DNA from: Alkalisalibacterium limincola
GTDB lineage: Bacteria > Pseudomonadota > Gammaproteobacteria > Xanthomonadales > Xanthomonadaceae
Length of the DNA: 64,000 nt
NCBI RefSeq assembly: GCF_008017755.1
Contig: NZ_VRTS01000005.1
Location: 124,001-188,000 of the forward strand
Direction of reading: 5' to 3'
In this document: positions 57,838-64,000 of the stretch, one piece after another
How positions within the stretch are numbered: the first letter of the stretch is position 1
Layout of the letters: the number at the start of each line of letters is the position of its first letter
The notes under the pieces: model-generated
The model's input: only the letters and a program-made list of their open reading frames with translations
Told to the model about the DNA's origin: nothing
Databases searched by the model: none
Translations under genes and position numbers: made by a program

Positions 57838-58761
57838 TTGCAAGCCTACCCCGAGCACGACCGCCATCCCTGGCTGAAGCGCTTCATCGAACGCGCCGGC
57901 CACCCGCTGTTCCTGCTCGGCGCCCTGGCGCTGTGGTGGGCCATGGGCCGGAGCGAAGTCGCGGCGCTGGTGGCCTCGGCGATCATCCTGGCGCTGATGG
58001 AATGGCTGGAACGGGTGGTGCCTGCCAAGCCTTCCTGGCGGCTGTCGGCGCGCCAGCGCCTGGCGCTGGTGGGGTGGTACCTGGCGATCCTGCTGGTGAC
58101 CGGCGTGGTGCTGGCGAGCTACGGACTGCTGGTCACCCCAGCGCTGGCGGGCCTGCGCGAAGGGCTTGGGGTGACGCTGTGGCCGGCCAGCTGGCCCGTG
58201 CTGGTGCAGGTGCTCGCGCTGTATTTCGCCGCGGACTTCATCTACTACTGGATCCATCGCGCGATCCACCGCTTCGGCTGGTTCTGGCGCCTGAGCGGGC
58301 ATGGCGTGCACCATGCCTTCCACAACCTGCATGCGTTGAACGTCGGCGCGGCCCATCCGCTGGAGACGCTGTTCCTGGCGCTGCCGACGGTGCTGCTGGC
58401 CGGACTGTTCGGTGCGCCGGGCGAGGCGGTCGCCGGCGCCGTGGTTCTGCTGGTGGTCAATGGCACGCTCGCGCATGCCAACCTGCGCATGGACACGCCG
58501 GTGCTCAACTGGTTCTTCACCTCCAGCAACCAGCACCGTCGCCACCACTCGCAGGTGTACGCACACAGCAACACCAACTTCGCCTGCAACGCGATCGTGT
58601 GGGATCGCCTGTTCGGCACCTACAGCGATGGCGATGTCGAGCAGACCGGCATCGGGCCGCGCCAGCCCGGGCTGTGGGAGTTGCTGCGCCTGCCCTGGCG
58701 CGAACCCGACGACGCCGACACCGCGGCGTCGCGTCGGCGTCAGCGCAACCCGGCCAGCTGA
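57838..58761 (+). CDS. Fatty acid hydroxylase/sterol desaturase family protein
   Basis: This di-iron membrane hydroxylase or desaturase of about 307 aa has four transmembrane helices and three His boxes, HRAIH, HGVHHAFHNLH and HRRHHSQVY, with the HxxHH pattern. A TTG start at 57838 is preferred because AGGAGG lies 6 nt upstream; ATG 57814 lies before that site and is the alternative. Hopanoid, carotenoid or lipid hydroxylation is possible; the substrate is unknown. Confidence 0.85.
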   Translation: MQAYPEHDRHPWLKRFIERAGHPLFLLGALALWWAMGRSEVAALVASAIILALMEWLERVVPAKPSWRLSARQRLALVGWYLAILLVTGVVLASYGLLVTPALAGLREGLGVTLWPASWPVLVQVLALYFAADFIYYWIHRAIHRFGWFWRLSGHGVHHAFHNLHALNVGAAHPLETLFLALPTVLLAGLFGAPGEAVAGAVVLLVVNGTLAHANLRMDTPVLNWFFTSSNQHRRHHSQVYAHSNTNFACNAIVWDRLFGTYSDGDVEQTGIGPRQPGLWELLRLPWREPDDADTAASRRRQRNPAS

Positions 58762-58807
58762 ACGACGGGCCGGGGTTCGGCGGTGTCGGCCGCGCCGCCA
58801 TACCCGC

Positions 58808-59209
58808 TCATTTGCAGCCTGACGAGGCCATGGGACCCGGGATGGCGACGTCGAGGTCCACCCGGACCTGCTCCTCCCCACGGCTCCACACCTGTCGCAC
58901 CCGGTCACCGTCGTCCTGGAGGGCATCCAGGCGGTAGCCGAGGGCCGGCAGGGTCGCGTGGAAATGCGCCAGGGCCGCATCCAGCCCGCCGTGCAGGACG
59001 GCCACCGTGCGGTCGGCCGGGCCATCCCGGGATGCGGTGGCCGAGGACGGCAGCGGCACTTCGACCAGCAGCTCCGGAGCCTCACGGGCTGGAAGGACCT
59101 GGACGCCGACTCCGAGGCTGGCCGAAGCGCCATGGGCCGGCGCGACGCTCATCAGCACGACGGCGAGGCTGAAGGTGGAAACGAGCATGGACCGGCACAT
59201 GGGGGGCAT
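58808..59209 (-). CDS. Hypothetical exported protein
   Basis: This protein of about 133 aa has a signal-like N-terminus (MLVSTFSLAVVLMSVAPAHG) and a compact C-terminal domain (RTVAVLHGGLDAALAHFHATLP, then VDLDVAIPGPM). The start is uncertain (59260, 59242, 59209 or 59188) because no ribosome site stands out; 59209 is a compromise. No family is recognised. Confidence 0.5.
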   Translation of the reverse strand: MPPMCRSMLVSTFSLAVVLMSVAPAHGASASLGVGVQVLPAREAPELLVEVPLPSSATASRDGPADRTVAVLHGGLDAALAHFHATLPALGYRLDALQDDGDRVRQVWSRGEEQVRVDLDVAIPGPMASSGCK

Positions 59210-59444
59210 CCGGCAGCGGGGAAGGGGGTGCTGCAGCGTCATTGGGCGCCTGGCAGTCACGTAAATCCCTGACGCACCTCATGCTTTTTCTCTTCCCTGT
59301 CGACCCATGACAGGAACTGTGACCGGTCGCAGATGGCTTTCGTGACGCACCACGCGTTCAACGCCCGGGTTCCAGCGGCGCGCCAGGTGCCGCGCGTTGT
59401 CAGTGGGCATGGCAGCAAGGGACCAAATGCGACACCACCGGAAA

Positions 59445-59460
59445 TGTGCGGCGTGTCACA
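59445..59460. promoter_or_regulatory. CRP/Clp-like binding site
   Basis: TGTGC-N6-TCACA matches the CRP/Clp consensus TGTGA-N6-TCACA at 9 of 10 conserved positions. It is centred about 58 bp upstream of the TTGACA box. Clp is the global CRP-like, c-di-GMP-responsive regulator of xanthomonads and often controls surface structures; its action here is inferred. Confidence 0.5.
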
Positions 59461-59507
59461 GAAACGGCCACGACTGCGACGAATTCCCACAGCAAAACGA
59501 GAACGGC

Positions 59508-59533
59508 TTGACAGTTTGGCGGCGCTCGCCAAA
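59508..59533 (+). promoter_or_regulatory. TTGACA -35 box with overlapping palindrome
   Basis: A consensus TTGACA at 59508-59513 is followed directly by a 7-bp palindrome (TTTGGCG, 5-nt centre, CGCCAAA) at 59515-59533, filling the promoter spacer. The -10 is weak (AAAGTG or CAAAGT). The palindrome may bind a regulator. The first pilus gene starts 104 bp further on. Confidence 0.42.
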
Positions 59534-59637
59534 GTGGCAATCCGCGACGGCGGGCAACCGCCTTTTGCTCCCGCGCAGTCCACGTGGACCGCACGCCAGC
59601 CGTCGGTCCCATTCGATTTTTCAGGAGAATCCACGCA

Positions 59638-60156
59638 ATGAACGCACTTCCCCGCCTCGCCGTGCTGGCCTCGTCCCTGCTCGTCGCGCAGGCCTTCGCC
59701 GCCGGTTCGCCGCAGTCCTCGAACTTCGACGTCACCGCCACGGTGCTCGGCAGCTGCGTCATCACCGACACCCAGAACATCGATTTCGGCCAATACGACC
59801 CGGCTGACGCCAACCTCACTGCCCACCGAGATGCGGAAGGCAGCGTCACCGTGCGGTGCGTGCGCGGCACGGCGGTAACGGTGTCGCTCGGCCAGGGCAA
59901 CAACCAGGCCGACGGTTCGAGCTGCGCCACGCCGCTGCGCCAGATGGCCGCCGGGACCGAGCGGCTGGGCTACGGCCTTTACCAGGACGCGACCCGCAAC
60001 ACGCCGTGGGGCTGCGACGCTGCCAACCAGCAGGAATTCACCGCTGCTTCGCCGAGCACGCCGACCGTGTTGACCACCTTCGGCCGCATTCCGGGTGGAC
60101 AGGACGTTGCCGCCGGCAGCTACACCGACCGCGTGACGGTCGACGTGACGTTCTGA
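59638..60156 (+). CDS. Spore coat U-domain pilus subunit
   Basis: This 172-aa exported subunit of the SCPU (spore coat protein U) family has a signal peptide (LAVLASSLLVAQAFA), then FDVTATVLGSCVIT with the first conserved Cys, IDFGQYDP and VTVRCVRGTAVTVSLGQG, and the C-terminal strand pattern GSYTDRVTVDVTF that ends the domain. Such proteins are assembled by chaperone-usher systems into surface pili. The start at 59638 has CAGGAG upstream. It is first in an operon with chaperone, usher and a second SCPU gene. Confidence 0.9.
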   Translation: MNALPRLAVLASSLLVAQAFAAGSPQSSNFDVTATVLGSCVITDTQNIDFGQYDPADANLTAHRDAEGSVTVRCVRGTAVTVSLGQGNNQADGSSCATPLRQMAAGTERLGYGLYQDATRNTPWGCDAANQQEFTAASPSTPTVLTTFGRIPGGQDVAAGSYTDRVTVDVTF

Positions 60157-60207
60157 AGCCGATTCCCGGGGCGGCCCCGTGCCGCCCCGGCTCGCGGGAG
60201 ATGACCG

Positions 60208-60990
60208 ATGACGCGCCGTGCATCCACGCAGGCCCGGCCCGCCACCTTGCTCAACGCCGGCCTGATCGGCAGCCTGGCGCTGCTGCTGGCCGGTGCACCG
60301 AGCGTGGAGGCCGCTGAATTCACCGTCAGCCCGACCCGTGTCGACCTCGACGCGGGGCGTCCGACGCAGACCCTGGTGTTCGGCAACCAGAGCGAGGGCA
60401 CGCTGAGTTTCGAGGTGTCGGTACGCTCCTGGCGCCAGGACGAGACCGGCCAGTGGATCCTGGAGGACAGCGACGAGCTGGTCGTGCATCCGCGGATGCT
60501 GCACATCGAACCGGGCCAGCGCGGCAACCTGCGGGTGGGTTTCCTCGACGAGATGCCGCAGAACGAGCGTGCCTACCGCATCGAGGTCAACCAGTTGCCC
60601 GACGCCGCGGCGCCGCGCGCCGGTGCGGTGCAGATGCTGACCCGCGTGAGCCTGCCGGTGTTCACCCAATACACGCCCGGCCACCCCGGGCTGCACCTGG
60701 TGCAGGCGCGCTGGCAACAGGGCCGCCTGTGGCTGCAGGCCCGAAACGAGGGCTCACGGCACGTCTCGCCGATGCCGGGCACGCTGCGCGTGTTCGACGC
60801 GCAGCAGCAGGAGATCGCCCGGACGGACATGACCCTGGGCTATGTGCTGGCGGGGGCGACGATCGAGCTCGAACGCCCGGGGCTGGGTCACGCCTGCCGC
60901 GCCGCAGCCCGGATCGAGTTCACCGCCGAAGGTCTTTCCGAACCCCTGCTGGCCGACATCGACGCCACCGCGCGGACATGCGCGGACTGA
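60208..60990 (+). CDS. Pilus chaperone (PapD-like)
   Basis: This 260-aa periplasmic chaperone has a signal peptide ending PSVEAAEF, then FTVSPTRVDLDAGRPTQTLVF, strands with NLRVGFLDEMPQNERAYRIEV, and a C-terminal immunoglobulin-like domain (LHLVQARWQQGRLWLQARNEG). These are the two Ig-like domains of the archaic-type chaperones that serve SCPU pili. It lies 51 nt after the subunit and overlaps the usher start by 13 nt. Confidence 0.88.
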   Translation: MTRRASTQARPATLLNAGLIGSLALLLAGAPSVEAAEFTVSPTRVDLDAGRPTQTLVFGNQSEGTLSFEVSVRSWRQDETGQWILEDSDELVVHPRMLHIEPGQRGNLRVGFLDEMPQNERAYRIEVNQLPDAAAPRAGAVQMLTRVSLPVFTQYTPGHPGLHLVQARWQQGRLWLQARNEGSRHVSPMPGTLRVFDAQQQEIARTDMTLGYVLAGATIELERPGLGHACRAAARIEFTAEGLSEPLLADIDATARTCAD

Positions 60991-63358
60991 CAACACGTAG
61001 CACCCGCAGCCCGGCCTCGACCCGAACCCGCCTGCGTGGCGCGGCGCTGGCGCTTGGCCTGGCGCTGGCCGGACTGTCCCCGGTGCTGGCCCAGCCACCG
61101 GAGCTGATGCTGCTGGACCTGTGCATTGACGACCGGTGCCACGGCGTGGCCGCGGTACTTCGCCTCGACGACGGAATCTGGATCGAACGCGGCGCGATGG
61201 AACGCGCCGGTCTGGATCAGCCTGCCCTGCGCGAGCGGCTCGTCGACGGACGCACGTATCTGGACCCGGCGAGCCTGCCGGGCGTCCACGTGCGGCTCGA
61301 CCTGTCGGCGCTGCGGGTGGATCTGGACATCCCACCCGAAGCACGGCCTGGCCAGGCGCTCTCCGCTGCGCGCCCGGAAGCCTCCCCGGACATCACCCAC
61401 CCCTGGGCGGCCTACCTCAACTACAGCCTTGGGATCGAGGACGGCGGCCGCAGCGACCTGTTCGCCGACGCCAGCCTGGGCCGCGGACCCGTGGCACTGC
61501 GCACTACCGCGCTGTGGAACTCCTCGACCGGGTTCAACCGCGGCCTGACCCGGCTGGAGCTGGACCAGCCCACGGCGCTGCGCCGCTGGATCATCGGCGA
61601 CCAGTTCGCGGGCAGCAGCGATGCACTCGGCGGCGGGGCCCTTGTCGGCGGCGTGGGCGTGCAGCGTGCGTTCGAGCAGGACCCGTTCCTGAACACGTTC
61701 CCGCAACCGTTCGTGGCCGGCGTCGTCGACGCGCCCGGCATCGTCGAGATCTATGCCAATGGCCAGTTGCTGGCGCGCCGGGAGATCCAGCCCGGCCCGT
61801 TCACGTTCGAGGGGCTGGGCGTACCGCCAGGACGCAGCGACGTGCAGGTGGTGCTGCGCGATCCGTTCGGCGGGCGGCGCGAGATCGGCGGAATGACCTA
61901 TTACGGCAGCTCCACGCTGTTGCGCGAGGGTCTGAGCGACTACGCGATCAGGGCGGGCCTGCCGCGCGACGCGAGCCTCGGCGGCAGCTACGGCTCCGAC
62001 CCACTGATGCAGGCCTATTACCGGCGCGGGCTCAGCGACCATTTCACCCTCGGCGGACGCGTCGAGGCCGACGCACTGGTGGCCAACGCAGGCCTGGATG
62101 CCGGCCTGCGCACGGGTCTGGGGGAGTTCGGCCTGACCCTTGCCTCGAGCCGCCACGACGAGGCCGGCACTGGGCAGGCCTTCGCTCTGCGCCACGTCTG
62201 GAGCACCCGCACCTGGAGCCTGTCGAGCGGTTGGCGGCGCTTCGACCCGACCTACCGCACCGTGGGCGCCCCGGGTTTCGACGGGGTGGCACGCGTACTC
62301 GAGGACAGCTTCGTCACCGGCTCCTGGTCGCCGGAGGGCCGCTGGTCGCTTCGCGCCAACATGGGGACGCGGCGCCTGGAGCAGCATCGCGAGCGCAACG
62401 CCGGAATCGGCCTGGGATTGCAGTTGCCGGCCCGGGCCCGCCTGCTGGCGAACATCGAGCGTCGCCTCGGGCCCGGCGGCCACGACACCGTGGGCTTCCT
62501 GAGCGTGATCGTCGCCCTCGACACCCCGCGCGAGTCGGGCTGGGCTCCGCACAGTGCCTCGGCCGGCCTGGGCTGGAGCGACAACGGCGATTCGGTCGAC
62601 CTGCGCACGGGCGTGCGCGCTCGCGCCCGCCGGCCACCGGCTGGGGGTACGACGTCGACCTGGGCCACGGCGAGGAGGGCACGCGGGGTTTCGGCCAGCT
62701 CGAATACCAGGGCCGGCATGCCCGCTATGCCCTGCAGGCCCAGCGCGTGGGTGGGTTCGAGCGCGTGCGCGCACAGGCGAGTGGCTCGGTGGTGGGCATC
62801 GGCGGCCGCGTCTTCGTCGCGCCGCCGCTGGATGCCGGCTTCGCCCTGGTGCGCCTGCCCGGCGTCGAGGGCGTCCCCGTGGAGCGCGAGGGTCTGGAGG
62901 TCGTGCGCACCGATGCGCGGGGCGACGCGCTGGTGCGCGGCCTGTTGCCCTGGTATCCGGTCCGCGTAGGCTTCGACGCGACCCGCCTGCCGATCGGCTA
63001 CCGCTACGACACGGCGCTCAAGCGGGTGGTCGTCGCGCCGGGCACCGGTGCCATCGCCACGTTCGACGTGACCGCCCTGCAATCGCTTCGCGGACGCGTG
63101 CTGCTGGGGCACGGCCGGGAGCCGGCGGGCCTCGGCACGCTGGTGGTGCTCGACGATTCCGGCGCCGAGCTGGCCCGCTCGTCGCTGGGCAGCCACGGCG
63201 ACTTCTGGTTCGACCACCTCGCCCCGGGCGCCTATGATGGCGTCGTACTGCACGACGGGCGCGAGTACCGTTGCCGTCTCGCCTTGCAGGGCCCGGCACG
63301 CGCCGGCATCGCCCATGCGGGCGAGGTCCATTGTCCGGGGGATTCCGATGGAAACTAG
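60978..63358 (+). CDS. Outer-membrane pilus usher (one frame break)
   Basis: This usher of about 793 aa has a signal peptide (ALALGLALAGLSPVLAQ), an N-terminal domain (LLDLCIDDRCHG), beta-barrel strands with RLELDQPTALRRWIIGDQF and VRDPFGG-type repeats, a plug region VAGVVDAPGIVEIYANGQLLARREIQPG, and a C-terminal plug-like end. The frame breaks near 62628-62632, before GWGYDVDLGHG, with one base missing. It is shorter than FimD-type ushers, as in SCPU clusters. It overlaps chaperone and subunit genes on both sides. Confidence 0.88.
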
Positions 63359-63821
63359 GTGGATGCGCTCGCTGGCCAGCGTGGCCTGTGCCGCCGGCCT
63401 GCTCGGCGCCAGCGGGTCGGCTTGGGCCCAATGCACCGTCTCCTCGCAACCGATCGCGTTCGGTGTCTACGATCCGCTGCAGGCCGCCCCCGCGATCGCC
63501 ATGGGCAGTGTCTCCGTGGACTGTGGCTCCGGCGGCGGTCGGCCGTGGCTGCGCGTCGAACTCGACACGGGCAGTTCCGGCACCTATGCCTCGCGCACGC
63601 TGCGCAACGGCGGCGACGTGCTGCTGTACAACCTGTTCATCGATCCCACCCACACCATGGTCTGGGGCAATGGCAGCGGCGGCAGCCAGGCGGTGGAGTT
63701 CCAGCGCGGACCACCGGGGCAGGGACCGGACTTCCGCCCCATTTACGCGCGCCTGCCGGCCGGACAAAACGCCGCCGCAGGCACCTATTCCGACACGATC
63801 GTCGTCACGCTGATCTTCTGA
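63348..63821 (+). CDS. Second spore coat U-domain pilus subunit
   Basis: This 157-aa SCPU protein has a signal peptide ending GSAWAQC, then the Cys and IAFGVYDP, and GSVSVDC with the second Cys, as in the first subunit. NGGDVLLYNLFIDPTHTMVWG and the terminal AGTYSDTIVVTLIF strand match the family. It overlaps the usher stop by 11 nt. Being last and different in sequence, it may be the tip subunit. Confidence 0.88.
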   Translation: METRWMRSLASVACAAGLLGASGSAWAQCTVSSQPIAFGVYDPLQAAPAIAMGSVSVDCGSGGGRPWLRVELDTGSSGTYASRTLRNGGDVLLYNLFIDPTHTMVWGNGSGGSQAVEFQRGPPGQGPDFRPIYARLPAGQNAAAGTYSDTIVVTLIF

Positions 63822-63840
63822 CGCGCCTGCCGGATTCGCC

Positions 63841-64000
63841 CTACCGGTTGTAGACCACCTCGCCGAGGCCATCGAGCCGGTAGCCGCCGAGGTGACGGGC
63901 CTGGGCCGCAAAATCCTCGTGGCGGAAAAAGTCGAGCAGCGTGCGCAACGGGGCCTCGAACGCATCACGCCGCGACAGCGCCAGGTCCAGGCGTTCCTCG
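63841..64000 (-). CDS. C-terminus of a PBP-like domain protein (cut by window edge)
   Basis: The visible 52 residues (ERLDLALSRRDAFEAPL, LLDFFRHEDFAAQARHLGGYRL, ending VVYNR) match the C-terminal end of the PBP-like substrate-binding domain (PF12727) found in ModE-, MoeA- or TupA-related regulators. The rest lies beyond the right edge, so start, other domains and ligand are unknown. It converges with the pilus operon. Confidence 0.6.
   Translation of the reverse strand, partial: EERLDLALSRRDAFEAPLRTLLDFFRHEDFAAQARHLGGYRLDGLGEVVYNR

Larger units (their letters stand above)
59261..59637. other. Control region of the coat-U pilus operon
   Basis: This 377-bp gap has no convincing gene. An open frame (59333-59641) lacks a ribosome site, has no family features and is dominated by Pro/Arg. 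The gap holds the CRP/Clp-like site and the promoter-palindrome listed separately, and CAGGAGA before the first pilus gene. Confidence 0.5.

Noticed and set aside
59333-59641. 102-codon open frame before the pilus operon
   Set aside because: Pro/Arg-rich, no ribosome site, no recognisable domain, and it runs over promoter-like elements.
1856-63358. Calling the frame-broken genes pseudogenes or programmed frameshifts
   Set aside because: Too many breaks of one type across housekeeping genes and no slippery-site pattern; consensus error fits better.
1-64000. CRISPR arrays, tRNA or rRNA genes, insertion sequences, prophage
   Set aside because: No spaced direct repeats, tRNA-like cloverleaf, rRNA blocks, transposase or phage structural genes were noticed on reading both strands.

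Overview
The window is GC-rich DNA from a gammaproteobacterium, most likely of the Lysobacteraceae/Xanthomonadaceae (Lysobacter- or Luteimonas-like). This placement is an inference. It rests on the very high GC at third codon positions, the TonB receptor, the caa3 oxidase with fused subunits I and III, the tricorn-type S41 peptidase, the coat-U pilus operon and the CRP/Clp-like site. No rRNA, tRNA, CRISPR array, insertion sequence or prophage was seen. Genes are densely packed, with many ATGA-type overlaps.

Layout. 0-3.4 kb: DrrAB-type ABC exporter, then a CopG-type regulator and a PHB-depolymerase-like esterase with a palindromic operator candidate. 3.6-11 kb: patatin phospholipase, glutaminase, a Tat-exported NAD(P)-binding protein, and several small envelope or unknown proteins, including a tandem DUF1428 protein. 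11-16.8 kb: a type VI secretion cassette read on the minus strand as vgrG, tle4-like lipase effector, tli4-like lipoprotein immunity gene, each pair joined by a 4-nt overlap. 16.9-27.1 kb: acylphosphatase, gamma-carbonic anhydrase, aldehyde dehydrogenase, a crcB pair, tricorn-like peptidase, oligopeptidase A, a small cytochrome and threonine aldolase. 27.2-33.3 kb: a secreted cyanophycinase-like S51 peptidase facing a TonB receptor and an isoaspartyl-dipeptidase-like enzyme, with a 23-codon ORF between them. 33.3-37.5 kb: exonuclease III, then heme oxygenase plus bacteriophytochrome kinase. 37.6-45 kb: caa3 cytochrome oxidase and assembly or accessory membrane proteins. 45-49.6 kb: topoisomerase IB, Ku and LigD (end joining). 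49.9-53 kb: a coupled trio of N-formylglutamate-amidohydrolase-like, QEGLA/DUF1704 metallopeptidase-like and GshB-like ATP-grasp genes. 53-59 kb: DUF885 peptidase, moaA, DUF1499, a fatty-acid-hydroxylase-family protein and unknown envelope proteins. 59.6-63.8 kb: a coat-protein-U/chaperone/usher pilus operon. The right edge cuts the C-terminus of a substrate-binding-like protein.

Two loci could be more than the sum of their genes. The 27-33 kb genes fit a route in which a secreted hydrolase cuts cyanophycin-like polymer, a TonB receptor imports the beta-aspartyl dipeptides, and a cytoplasmic dipeptidase splits them. The 50-53 kb trio pairs an ATP-grasp ligase with a homologue of the tubulin tyrosine carboxypeptidases (MATCAP/DUF1704) and a possible M14-related hydrolase. 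It looks like a bacterial add/remove system for a terminal residue, with unknown substrate.

Caution on sequence quality. Fifteen otherwise normal genes carry about 22 frame breaks. Nearly all are explained by one missing base in GC-rich context, and one by an extra G in a G6 run. This pattern points to sequencing or consensus error rather than gene decay, so these genes are given as single CDS spans with the break positions noted.
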